Positions 43,413 to 51,481 of a DNA stretch of 64,000 bases are shown here, one piece after another. The notes below the pieces were generated by a model. That model did not search any database and was not told where the DNA came from. It worked only from the letters and a program-made list of their open reading frames with translations. Position 1 is the first letter of the stretch; each line of letters starts with the position of its first letter. Source of the stretch: CAYZWU01 sp964482235 (lineage in GTDB: Bacteria; Planctomycetota; B15-G4; CAYZWU01); the NCBI GenBank assembly GCA_964482235.1, contig CAYZWU010000004.1:1-64000 (forward strand), written 5' to 3'. A program made the position numbers and the translations under genes.

Positions 43413-45008
43413 CTATCCCACTCTTCGCCCCACTCCATCCACCATGGCGCGGAACGTCTTCTCCGTCCGGTCCCAGTTGAACTCCCTGTCCAGGGCCCAG
43501 TGTCTGCCGATGACTGTGACCACGCGGCCGAGTCCGAGCCTCTCCCCTTCCTCTTCCACGTCCCGGATGTAGGCGGCGCCGGCCTCGGGACGCTCGCCGC
43601 GGCGGCCCAGGAGCGAATGGATGTAGACCTCCTTGACCCCATGCTCCTTGGCCATCTTCATCAGGGCCATCAGGTGATGCAGCGAACCATGGGACGAGTA
43701 GAACGATACGATGCCCAGGAGGTGAAGCGGCCTGCCGTCCTTGACCGCTCCCTCGATCGCCCAGATGAAGGCCGGGTTCTTTTCGTACGAGCCGTCCTTG
43801 AGCGCCAGGTCGATCCTCTGCCTGTCGGCGTTCACCGTCCGTCCCGAACCGATATGAAGGTGGCCTGATTCGGAGTTCCCCACCGTCCCTTCGGGCATTC
43901 CAACGCGCTCGCCCGCGGCCACGATGCGGGTGCAGGGGTGCTCGACCATGAGGCGGTCCATGTTCGGCGTGTTCGCGGCGGCGATCAGGTTGCCTTCCGT
44001 CTCGTCGATCAGACCCCAGCCGTCGGTGATGAGAAGAAGAGCCTTGCGCGGCTTCCTCTCAGGCGAGTGGCCATCGGCGAAGAGAGTCTGGCCCGTCATC
44101 TCTTCCGGCTTGTCGAATCCCATCACATCGAGGACCGTGGGAGCCACGTCGATCAGCGAACCGCCTTCCCGCAGCACAGGCTGGCCGCCGTCCTTGCCGA
44201 GGCCTTCGCCGATGTAGATGAACGGCACCAGGCTGTCCGTGTGCCCGGTGTCCACCGTGCCGTCGGGATAGTACCACTTCTCCACCGTTCCGTGGTCGGC
44301 CGTGATGAAGACCTCACGCCCCGTCCTCAAGGCCGCTTCAACGACCTTTCCGGCGCTCGCGTCCACCGATTCCACCGCCGTCATGACCGCATCCTTGTTC
44401 TCCACGTGGCCGATCACATCGACGTTGGCGAAATTGGCGATGATCAGATCGTGCTGATCATCCTCGATTCCGGCCAGCAGCGTCTCGGTCACCTCGGCAA
44501 TCTTCATCTTCGGATGCTCGCCGTAGTTGTGGACCTTGAGCGATTCGGGAAACCGCCGCTCCTCGCCGTCGAAGGCGTCGACGTTCTTGCCATTCAGGAA
44601 GAAGCTGAGATGGACCGCCTTTTCCGTTTCGACGACCTTGAGGACCTTCTGCCCGGCCTTGGTCACTGTTTCGACGAGGGTGTTCTTCAAGGTCTCCTCG
44701 GGCGGAAATGCCACCTGCGCTCCGAGATTCTTGTCGTACTCGATCATCGTGACGAAGTTCGTGGAGAGACCATGATTGTCGAAATGCTTGAAATCGGGCT
44801 TCATCAGGCACTCGGAAAGCTGAATTTCCCGCTCGCCCCGGATGTCGTAGAAAACAACGTAATCGCCGTCCTTGATCCGTCCCATCGGCTCCCCGTTCTC
44901 GTCGTTCAGGACAACGGGCTCCAGAGCCTCGTCTTCCTCGCCCGCCTGGTAGGCATCCAGGATGAACTTCACCATGGGACTGTTCTTCTTCGCGGTTTTA
45001 CCAGTCAT
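43413..45008 (-). CDS. 2,3-bisphosphoglycerate-independent phosphoglycerate mutase with circularly permuted domain order
   Basis: 531 residues from ATG 45008 (the frame is open to 45083). It interconverts 3- and 2-phosphoglycerate with two Mn2+. All family segments are present but in swapped order. Residues 1-325 equal the canonical C-terminal part: 'FYDIRGEREIQL' (Arg57, Arg60), 'VETEKAVHLSFFLNG' (Lys130), 'NFANVDVIGH' (Asp197, His201), 'TADHG' (Asp238, His239), 'TGHTDSLVPF', ending 'EMTGQTLF'. Residues 325-531 equal the canonical N-terminal part: 'LLLITDGWG' (Asp329), 'GNSESGH' (nucleophile Ser379), His440, and 'GRHWALDREFNWDR'. The canonical DGRD loop reads 'GRRG', so two Asp are lost. The reading frame is continuous. 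Confidence 0.9.
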   Translation of the reverse strand: MTGKTAKKNSPMVKFILDAYQAGEEDEALEPVVLNDENGEPMGRIKDGDYVVFYDIRGEREIQLSECLMKPDFKHFDNHGLSTNFVTMIEYDKNLGAQVAFPPEETLKNTLVETVTKAGQKVLKVVETEKAVHLSFFLNGKNVDAFDGEERRFPESLKVHNYGEHPKMKIAEVTETLLAGIEDDQHDLIIANFANVDVIGHVENKDAVMTAVESVDASAGKVVEAALRTGREVFITADHGTVEKWYYPDGTVDTGHTDSLVPFIYIGEGLGKDGGQPVLREGGSLIDVAPTVLDVMGFDKPEEMTGQTLFADGHSPERKPRKALLLITDGWGLIDETEGNLIAAANTPNMDRLMVEHPCTRIVAAGERVGMPEGTVGNSESGHLHIGSGRTVNADRQRIDLALKDGSYEKNPAFIWAIEGAVKDGRPLHLLGIVSFYSSHGSLHHLMALMKMAKEHGVKEVYIHSLLGRRGERPEAGAAYIRDVEEEGERLGLGRVVTVIGRHWALDREFNWDRTEKTFRAMVDGVGRRVG

Positions 45009-45307
45009 TTCATGCTCTCTCAATTCTCTCAATGTTATGGTTAATGCCGGCGCGGCCGGCCTGGAGTCGAAAGAAAAGATCATAGCTTCGGTTCAACGAT
45101 CTTCCAACCTTTCTCCTCTCCGAAATTATCGGTAAATCAGCGCCAAATCCGAACCTCATTGACTCTTCTTCAGCGATTCGTCTTAATGGCGGCCTGGAAA
45201 GCCTGGCTCGCCGACAGGCCCGAATTGCCGGCGGCCGGTTCATCGCTCTTCCCGATGGGGAACGACATGGCTTATCCTCGTCCGGATTTTCTCGAAGAGA
45301 GTCAAAA

Positions 45308-45856
45308 ATGGATTTGAAAACCGTTATCTGCGGAGTCGGCGGCCAGGGCGTCCTCTATCTGGCCCGCACGATCTATCAGGTGGCCACCAGCCGTGGTGCC
45401 AGCGTCCTGGGCAGCGAAACCCATGGAATGAGCCAGCGGGGAGGCTCGGTGACGAGCCATATCAAGATCGGCGACTACTCGTCCCCCATGGTCCGCCGGA
45501 GCACCTCGGACCTCCTTCTCTCCCTCAAGGCCGAGGAGACGGCCGCCAATCTTACCTTCCTGCGGCAAGGGGGCGCGGTCGTGATGAATGCCCCGCCCAG
45601 GTTTAACCTCGATGAAGGTGTCAAGGGAGCCCTCGATGAAGCCGGGATCGTTGTGTCGAGGCTCGATGCCACCGACATGGCCATGCAGATTGGAACCGCA
45701 GCCTGCACGAACCTGATCGTCCTTGCCCGCGCCGTTGCCAAAAATCTCTTTCCGTGCACCTCTTCCGAGCTTCGCGATGCCGTCAAGGCTGTCACCTTGC
45801 CTGAAAGACTTGCCCTGAACCTCGAGGCCATCGAGGCCGGGCTGACCGGAGAGTAG
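45308..45856 (+). CDS. iorB: Indolepyruvate oxidoreductase beta subunit (2-oxoacid:acceptor oxidoreductase gamma-type domain)
   Basis: 182 residues. It has 'VICGVGGQGVLYLARTIYQVA', 'GSETHGMSQRGGSVTSHIKIG', 'AEETAANLTFLRQGGAVVMN' and 'CTNLIVLARA', the pattern of the catalytic gamma/beta domain that pairs with IorA. It is a complete short IorB. Its partner iorA is 8 kb upstream in the same orientation, with five genes between them on that strand or the other. GAAGAGAG precedes the ATG. Confidence 0.93.
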   Translation: MDLKTVICGVGGQGVLYLARTIYQVATSRGASVLGSETHGMSQRGGSVTSHIKIGDYSSPMVRRSTSDLLLSLKAEETAANLTFLRQGGAVVMNAPPRFNLDEGVKGALDEAGIVVSRLDATDMAMQIGTAACTNLIVLARAVAKNLFPCTSSELRDAVKAVTLPERLALNLEAIEAGLTGE

Positions 45857-46057
45857 GAAGAACGGCGCAATTCTTCGGAGCACAACATACCCCCCCATCG
45901 AGATGCCCCTACACCACATGGAGTGGGCTGATTTTTCGTACAGCTAATAGTATGATATTAATAGCGTTGTGGAGGCGCCCACGGCAGTTCTCTAACAATT
46001 GTGTGGCCAACACGTATAAAAAAGATGTCGTCGTTGATTCTTTTTTTGAGTATGATC

Positions 46058-46086
46058 TTGATAACGTCAAGACAATTTGGTATTTA
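46058..46086 (+). promoter_or_regulatory. Promoter of the small barrel-protein gene
   Basis: TTGATA (46058-46063), 17-base spacer, TATTTA (46081-46086), 70 bp before the start codon. The surrounding 300-bp gap (45857-46156) is AT-rich compared with the window. It also holds a GAAGAA/TTCTTC hairpin just after iorB and a GGGTTT/AAACCC hairpin at 46104-46123. Confidence 0.5.
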
Positions 46087-46156
46087 GTGCAATAACCTAC
46101 CGCGGGTTTGGCGTTAAAAACCCAGCATTGTCATCAAAGGAGAAGGAGAATTTGAT

Positions 46157-46351
46157 ATGTCAGATTCCGTTCTTCAGTCATTGAAAAAGGCTGCACGCGC
46201 TGACAAGGTCTCGCTCACATTCAAGAGCGGCCATACGGTCGAAGGCGCGATTCTCTTCAACGAAATCAAAAAATCTGGAAAGATAATCAATATTGTCGAA
46301 GAGATCTCCGTCGATTTCGAGATTGCCGATATCACCAAAGTCAAACTCTAA
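46157..46351 (+). CDS. Small SH3/Sm-like barrel protein of unknown function
   Basis: 64 residues with a strong ribosome binding site (AAAGGAGAAGGAG). An N-terminal helix ('VLQSLKKAARAD') is followed by five short strands: 'KVSLTFKSG', 'HTVEGAILFNEI', 'GKIINIVEE', 'SVDFEIADI' and 'TKVKL'. A helix plus five strands with a 'G-x-x-x-x-G-x-I' turn is the topology of Hfq/Sm proteins. Sequence identity to Hfq is not evident (no YKHAI). It is monocistronic with its own promoter and terminator, so it is probably abundant or separately regulated. Confidence 0.75.
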   Translation: MSDSVLQSLKKAARADKVSLTFKSGHTVEGAILFNEIKKSGKIINIVEEISVDFEIADITKVKL

Positions 46352-46381
46352 GTCGATCTCCTGACCAATCGCACGCAACTG

Positions 46382-46412
46382 GACACCCACCGCAAGGTGG
46401 GTGTCTTCTTTT
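46382..46412 (+). terminator. Intrinsic terminator after the small barrel-protein gene
   Basis: GACACCCACC (46382-46391), loop GCAA, GGTGGGTGTC (46396-46405), then TTCTTTT. A perfect 10-bp stem. Confidence 0.93.
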
Positions 46413-46437
46413 CAGAAGCCGAAGGGTTTCAATTTTT

Positions 46438-46453
46438 GTTACAAAAAAGTAAC
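46438..46453. promoter_or_regulatory. CRP-like palindrome GTTAC-N6-GTAAC upstream of HEAT paralogue 1
   Basis: GTTAC AAAAAA GTAAC, flanked by T on both sides, ends 263 bp before the start codon at 46716. The same half-sites and spacing recur at 48840-48855 (265 bp before paralogue 2) and in degenerate form at 51292-51307. The spacing equals that of CRP/FNR-family sites. The rest of the gap 46352-46715 is T-rich and non-coding. Confidence 0.6.
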
Positions 46454-46715
46454 TCGATCTGGAGATTTTTGGCAGTTTGCAGCTATTCCATACAACAGGT
46501 CTGCGCCGCCAAACCATGCCCGGCCGTAACTCTTTTTTACACAAAGCTTTATTTTTCATTTTTTTTAGTCTTTTTTTGACCGGATCAGGTTAGAGATTTG
46601 CGTGAGTATTCGCTTGTTTTCCGATGATTCCAAGGCTGATATCATGATCAGCCAGTAGAGATAAAAGGAACCGGAGATCAACTGAGGAAAGGTATCTTTT
46701 GTTAAGGAGCTGACA

Positions 46716-48662
46716 ATGAAAAAGGCTTTGCTACTCCTGGCGCTTATCGGTGCCATCGGACTCTTTGCTAACGAGCTATCCTTCGGTCACGGGGGACAGT
46801 ACCGCGGCCCGGGCGACACCGTTCCCCCGAACCTCGGTGGTCCCGGCGATTCCACTCCGCCCGGCAATTCCGGCGGTCCTGCCACACCCGGCCCTGCCGG
46901 CCCTTCGACTTCCGGTCCTCGAGGCCCTGCCACCCCGGGAGGCCCTGCCGGCCCCATGGGTCCGCGCGGTGCTTCCACCGGTGGCCTGGGACGCAAGAAG
47001 TGGAGCGGCGGAGCCGGCTTCGAGCGCTGGGAATTCTGGTGGGAAAACAACAAGGATCCCTTCCTTAACCTGAAGAACCGCCTGAGCGGAACGTCCAACC
47101 AGTCGGGTACCGGCGGCTTCCTCACCGGTCGCGGCCGCAAGGACACCTTCAACAACTCGAAGCGCCCCACGGCCGACATGCTGAAGAACGAGGTTCTGCC
47201 CGTCCTTCTCGAGGCCATGAAGATCGACAACGCCGATATTCAGGACTCCACCGTTCTCGCCGTTTCCCGCATCACCCGCGCCGAAGATGCCGACCAGGTG
47301 ATGGACAACATCATTTCGATGCTGGGATCCAACCACAAGACGGCCCGGGAAGCGGCTACCCTCTCCCTTGGCGTGCTCGGCTCGCCCAAGGCGATCCAGC
47401 TCTGCAACGACCTGATGATCGACAGCGATGCCGGTCAGAGGCTCGTCAACAGGAGCGAGGTTCCGAAGCTCGTTCGCGCCTTCGCCGCCCTCTCTCTCGG
47501 CCTGATCAAGTCGGGTGAAACCTGGACAAGGTTGAAAACCGTTATCGAGCGCGAAGACGAGAAGACCCAGAAGAACCTGATCGGCTGCGCCATCACGGCT
47601 CTCGGCCTCATGGGCGAGACGGATCAGAAGGACGAGATCGTCCAGTTCCTGATCAAGCAGATGGACAACACCAAGATGGATCCGTTCCTGATGGCCTACG
47701 TCCCCACCGCTCTCGGGAAACTCGGCGACCGCGTCGCCCTGAGTCGGATTCTCACCGAGTTCAAGAAGCCCAAGATCAATCAGTGGATCGCGCAGTCGTG
47801 CGCCATCGCCATCGGCTCGCTGGCCGACATCAGCAGGGATGAAGAGGCCATCAACCTCCTCATGAAGTACGTCAAGGAAGGCAAGGACGTCCAGGCGCGT
47901 CACTTCTCCTTCACGGCCCTCGCCCAGATCGGCGCCAGGGACGAGAACTACGAGACCAACCAGAAGCTTCACAAGAAGATCAGCGACTTTTTCCTTGCCG
48001 AAATCGTTCGCCCTTCGCGTCCGAGCCATCTCTCGTGGGCCTGCATGTCTGCCGCCATTCATTCCATGAACCACAACCCGCTGCAGGCGGCCGTGGTCAA
48101 CAAGATCAGCGAGAAGTTCTCTGATGCCAAGGATCCTTCGCACAAGGGTGCCATCTCCGTCAGCCTCGGACTTCTCAATGCTGTGGCCCACGCCCAGATG
48201 CTGTTCGACGAGCTGAACGATTCCAAGGACAAGGCCCTGCAGGGCTACCTCTGCATCGGTCTCGGCCTGATGAACTGGACGACCGGAGCAGAGAGAATGC
48301 GCGACATCGCTGCCACGGAAATCACTTTCCGCCTCCGCCTCCAGGCTGCCACGGCTCTCGGTCTCATGGGTGACACCGACGCCGTCAAGGTGCTCGTCGA
48401 AGCGCTTCAGAACAGCAAGACCCTCGGTGTGACCTCGTCCGCCGCCAAGGCTCTGGGACAGATCGGTGACAGGAGCGCGCTTGCACCTCTTACCGGAATC
48501 GTGAACGACGGCGGCGCCAACAGCCTTTCCAGGGCCTTCGCCGCCGTGGCTCTCGGCATCATCGGCGAGAAGAACGATCTGCCGTGGAACACCGAGATCT
48601 CGACGAACTGCAACTACAGAGCCAAGGTCGATGCCATCTCCGAGGTGCTCGACATTCTCTAA
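46716..48662 (+). CDS. Exported collagen-like/HEAT-repeat protein, paralogue 1
   Basis: 648 residues. A signal peptide ends 'ELSFG', with predicted mature N-terminus His-Gly-Gly. Next is a Gly/Pro-rich collagen-like stretch (about residues 25-90, many G-P-x triplets such as 'GPAGPSTSGPRGPATPGG'), then the signature 'FERWEFWWENNKDPFLNLKNRL'. About 500 residues of HEAT/Armadillo-type helix pairs follow, with repeated 'A-x-L-S-L-G-L' and 'TALGLMGDTDAVKVLVEAL'. It ends 'DIL'. HEAT arrays bind proteins; the extracytoplasmic location and tail suggest a surface scaffold. It has its own ribosome binding site and a downstream terminator. Confidence 0.85.
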   Translation: MKKALLLLALIGAIGLFANELSFGHGGQYRGPGDTVPPNLGGPGDSTPPGNSGGPATPGPAGPSTSGPRGPATPGGPAGPMGPRGASTGGLGRKKWSGGAGFERWEFWWENNKDPFLNLKNRLSGTSNQSGTGGFLTGRGRKDTFNNSKRPTADMLKNEVLPVLLEAMKIDNADIQDSTVLAVSRITRAEDADQVMDNIISMLGSNHKTAREAATLSLGVLGSPKAIQLCNDLMIDSDAGQRLVNRSEVPKLVRAFAALSLGLIKSGETWTRLKTVIEREDEKTQKNLIGCAITALGLMGETDQKDEIVQFLIKQMDNTKMDPFLMAYVPTALGKLGDRVALSRILTEFKKPKINQWIAQSCAIAIGSLADISRDEEAINLLMKYVKEGKDVQARHFSFTALAQIGARDENYETNQKLHKKISDFFLAEIVRPSRPSHLSWACMSAAIHSMNHNPLQAAVVNKISEKFSDAKDPSHKGAISVSLGLLNAVAHAQMLFDELNDSKDKALQGYLCIGLGLMNWTTGAERMRDIAATEITFRLRLQAATALGLMGDTDAVKVLVEALQNSKTLGVTSSAAKALGQIGDRSALAPLTGIVNDGGANSLSRAFAAVALGIIGEKNDLPWNTEISTNCNYRAKVDAISEVLDIL

Positions 48663-48724
48663 TCTGCCGGCTTGACCCGAAAGAGATTCTCGCGATGCGA
48701 GGATCCAGCGGGACGATAAATGTG

Positions 48725-48762
48725 AGGCCGCCGGAACCGAAAACGTTCCGGCGGCCTTTCTT
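48725..48762 (+). terminator. Intrinsic terminator after HEAT paralogue 1
   Basis: AGGCCGCCGGAAC pairs with GTTCCGGCGGCCT around the loop CGAAAAC (48738-48744); T-rich sequence follows. A perfect 13-bp stem. Confidence 0.93.
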
Positions 48763-48839
48763 ATCGATCCGCCCCGAAAGATCCGCATTCGCTCGAATGG
48801 ATTCCATGGAAGTCTTCCTTGTCACATACCGCTTCCGGT

Positions 48840-48855
48840 GTTACAGGTCTGTAAC
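48840..48855. promoter_or_regulatory. CRP-like palindrome GTTAC-N6-GTAAC upstream of HEAT paralogue 2
   Basis: GTTAC AGGTCT GTAAC, a 7-bp perfect palindrome when extended (GTTACAG-GT-CTGTAAC). It lies 265 bp upstream of the start at 49120. Flanks match the first copy (T before, TC after). It lies in the 457-bp gap 48663-49119, which has no recognisable gene. Confidence 0.6.
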
Positions 48856-48881
48856 TCCCGCCGGTATCATCCAGACCATGA

Positions 48882-48906
48882 GATGAGAAAATGTACCTTT
48901 CTCATC
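48882..48906 (+). promoter_or_regulatory. Hairpin in the leader of HEAT paralogue 2
   Basis: GATGAGAAA (48882-48890) and TTTCTCATC (48898-48906) pair perfectly around ATGTACC. It lies 27 bp after the CRP-like palindrome. It may be a leader structure or a second operator. Confidence 0.4.
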
Positions 48907-49119
48907 GAGAGAGCCTTCCATCCCTTGATCGCCTTCGCGTCCCTCTTCCACGCAGGAGTTAACGGCGTCCGCGATTCCCTTGAGCCACCTCCCGGATCGG
49001 CTCGTGGATGCCGGAGGCCGCATTCTTTCCAACACTGTTGGACCGCAAATTGCACGTACCTTCAGCAACAGAGTTCTTTCATCAGGAGGACCACTGATCA
49101 GAACTGCTGGAGGTGAGTC

Positions 49120-51069
49120 ATGTTGAAACCCATACCAATCCTGGTTCTGGCTGCACTGCTGGGCCTCCTGATCTGCGACCTGGCTTCCGCGCACGGTACC
49201 CGGTATCGTCCTCCAAAGGACTGGGTGCCCCCCAACCCGGGAGGACCTGACGGCGACTCCGGACCGGGCGCCGGCGGATCAGGCCCGCAGACTCCCGGCA
49301 ACGGCGGACCGGCCACTGTCGGACCGCGCGGCCCCTCATCCCCCTCAGGCCCCTCCGGGCCGTCGGGAAACCGCGGAGCGGGGACGGGAGGCCTGGGGCG
49401 CAAGAGGCGCAACAGCGATCTCGGTCTGGAGCGCTGGGAGTTCTGGTGGGAGAAGAACAAGGATCCTTACCTGAATCTGAAGGACCGACTCGACGGCCCT
49501 TCCAACATCTCCGGGAGCAGCGGCTTCTTGACGGGCCGCGGCCGCAAGGACAAGTTTCTCTTCTCGAGGCGCCCCACTCCCGAGATGATCGGGAATGAAG
49601 TGCTGCCCGTGCTGCGCAAGGCGCTTCAGGAGGACAATCCGGATATACAGGATTCCTCGGTGCTTGCCATCGCCCGGATCATCGAGGCGGAGAACGCGGC
49701 GCCATCGATCGACAGCATCAAGGCGCTGCTTTCATCGCGGTTCGCCTCGGCGCGTGAATCGGCCTGCCTTTCCCTCGGCGTGCTCGGCTCCCCCATTGCA
49801 GCTCAAACCTGCTACGAGCTGATGATCGACAGCCCGAAGGGCCAAACTCTCGTGGGACTCTCCGAAGTGCCGCGGACCGTGAGAGCTTTCGCCGCCCTCT
49901 CTCTCGGCCTCATCGGGTCTGGAGAATCGTGGGAGCGGCTCAAGATGGTCGTGGAGCACGAGAACGAGAAGGTTCAGAAGGATCTGATTGCCTGTGCCAT
50001 CACGGCTCTGGGTTTGATGGATCACACGAGCCGGAAGGACGAGATCGTCGCCTTCCTGATGGGAAAGCTCGAAGACAGGAGAATGGATCCTCTTCTCAGG
50101 TCCTACATCCCCGTGGCTCTGGGGAAGCTCGGCGACCCCATGGCGCTCAACAGCGTCATGAAGGAGTTCAGAAAGACGAAGCAGGAGAACCTGGTCAGGC
50201 AGTCCTGCGCCATCGCGATCGGCCTCCTGGCCGACTTCGGAAAAGACCGCGAGCCGATGAAGCTCCTGAGGCAATACATCAATGACGGGAAGGACGTCCA
50301 GACGCGCCACTTCGCCTTCATGGCTCTTGCCGACATCGGTGCGAGGGACACGAGCTTTGCTGCGAACCTCGACAGGCAGATCAAGCTGTCGAATTTCTTC
50401 CTGAAAGAGATGACCCGGCCGAAACGCACGTCTCACAGATCGTGGGCTGCACTGGCCGCTGCCGTTCATTGCAGGGTACATCCGATCCTGCAGGCAACCG
50501 TGATCGCCAAGCTCGAAGAGAACTTCAGGGAGATCAAGAATCCCTCCGACAAGGCTGCAATGGCCATTGCGCTCGGCCTTCTCGGAGCCGAAAGTTCGGC
50601 GTCGATGCTTGTCGAGGAACTGGGGAACACCCGCGACAAGACGCTTCAAGGCTACCTCTGCGTGAGCCTCGGCATGATGGATTGGAAGAAGGCCGCAAAG
50701 AGGATCCGGGACATCGCGCGAAACGCGATCGAGATCCGCCTCAGGCTGCAGGCCGCCACGGCGCTGGGACTGATGGGAGACACGGAAGCCGTCCCCATGC
50801 TGACCGATGTTCTCGAAACCGGTCAGACTCACAACGTGACTCTTTCCGCGGCCAAGGCTCTTGGGCAGATCGGCGATAGACGCGCAATCCCTTCGCTCCG
50901 GAAGATCCTCGAGAACAGGAATGCCTCGGGTTTCTCCCGGGCCTTCGCCGCAGTGGCCCTCGGCGTCATCTGCGAGAAGACGCCGCTGCCCTGGAACAGC
51001 GAGATAAAGAAGGACTGCAACTACTACGCCGCCGTTGCGGCGCTGGCCGAAGCAACGGATATATTGTGA
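49120..51069 (+). CDS. Exported collagen-like/HEAT-repeat protein, paralogue 2
   Basis: 649 residues, collinear with paralogues 1 and 3. The signal peptide ends 'LASA', with a predicted His-Gly mature N-terminus. The Gly/Pro/Ser-rich segment (about residues 35-95) includes 'GPRGPSSPSGPSGPSGNRG'. The signature is 'LERWEFWWEKNKDPYLNLKDRL', then HEAT repeats, ending 'EATDIL'. GGAGG precedes the ATG. Sequence divergence from paralogue 1 is substantial, so the duplication is old. Confidence 0.85.
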   Translation: MLKPIPILVLAALLGLLICDLASAHGTRYRPPKDWVPPNPGGPDGDSGPGAGGSGPQTPGNGGPATVGPRGPSSPSGPSGPSGNRGAGTGGLGRKRRNSDLGLERWEFWWEKNKDPYLNLKDRLDGPSNISGSSGFLTGRGRKDKFLFSRRPTPEMIGNEVLPVLRKALQEDNPDIQDSSVLAIARIIEAENAAPSIDSIKALLSSRFASARESACLSLGVLGSPIAAQTCYELMIDSPKGQTLVGLSEVPRTVRAFAALSLGLIGSGESWERLKMVVEHENEKVQKDLIACAITALGLMDHTSRKDEIVAFLMGKLEDRRMDPLLRSYIPVALGKLGDPMALNSVMKEFRKTKQENLVRQSCAIAIGLLADFGKDREPMKLLRQYINDGKDVQTRHFAFMALADIGARDTSFAANLDRQIKLSNFFLKEMTRPKRTSHRSWAALAAAVHCRVHPILQATVIAKLEENFREIKNPSDKAAMAIALGLLGAESSASMLVEELGNTRDKTLQGYLCVSLGMMDWKKAAKRIRDIARNAIEIRLRLQAATALGLMGDTEAVPMLTDVLETGQTHNVTLSAAKALGQIGDRRAIPSLRKILENRNASGFSRAFAAVALGVICEKTPLPWNSEIKKDCNYYAAVAALAEATDIL

Positions 51070-51157
51070 GACAAGTACGAGCAGGCTGTTGACATATTAT
51101 CCGGCCGGACGACTTTTTCGATGGCCTGCAAGGGGGGGGGAACCTCCACTTTCACCG

Positions 51158-51190
51158 AAAGAGCGGGAATCAACGGGATTCCCGCTCTTT
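51158..51190 (+). terminator. Long hairpin after HEAT paralogue 2
   Basis: AAAGAGCGGGAATC (51158-51171) pairs with GATTCCCGCTCTTT (51177-51190) around AACGG. The 14-bp stem ends in A/T pairs, so the T-run lies in the stem itself, and it can act in either direction. It is preceded by a G9 run (51132-51140). Confidence 0.75.
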
Positions 51191-51291
51191 CCCATTACAG
51201 GCGTCATTCGGGTCGAAAGCGGCCTTTCCGCGCGTCAGTCCTGTTTGTGGAGGCAAGCGGTGTGATCGATTGCGACGAAACTGTTTTCGAT

Positions 51292-51307
51292 GTTTCAGTA
51301 GAGTAAC
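51292..51307. promoter_or_regulatory. Degenerate GTTAC-N6-GTAAC site upstream of HEAT paralogue 3
   Basis: GTTTC AGTAGA GTAAC differs by one base from the sites before paralogues 1 and 2. It lies 175 bp before the start at 51482. The remainder of the 412-bp gap 51070-51481 contains the long hairpin and no recognisable gene. Confidence 0.4.
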
Positions 51308-51481
51308 GGCAAGAGAGGCCTCGAAAAAGAGGATCCTGATTCCGTTGTTTTTTCCGCGCACAAATCATGTAGATCAAAGAAGAAACAATGCCCTCCCCTT
51401 TTACTTCGAACAATGGATCGATAATTGCTTAATCACACTTCTGAATGAGTTCTTTCAAACAAGAGCAACCGGAGGTGCGAC

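Noticed and set aside
43413..45008. The permuted mutase as two genes or a frameshifted gene
   Set aside because: One continuous frame covers both halves without a stop, the join lies at the natural termini of the family, and catalytic residues are kept in both halves. Misassembly cannot be excluded without reads.
46776..48788. A 670-codon minus-strand open frame opposite HEAT paralogue 1, with similar frames opposite the other paralogues
   Set aside because: It mirrors the codon bias of the sense genes and shows no recognisable domains; it even reads through the intrinsic terminator at 48725-48762.
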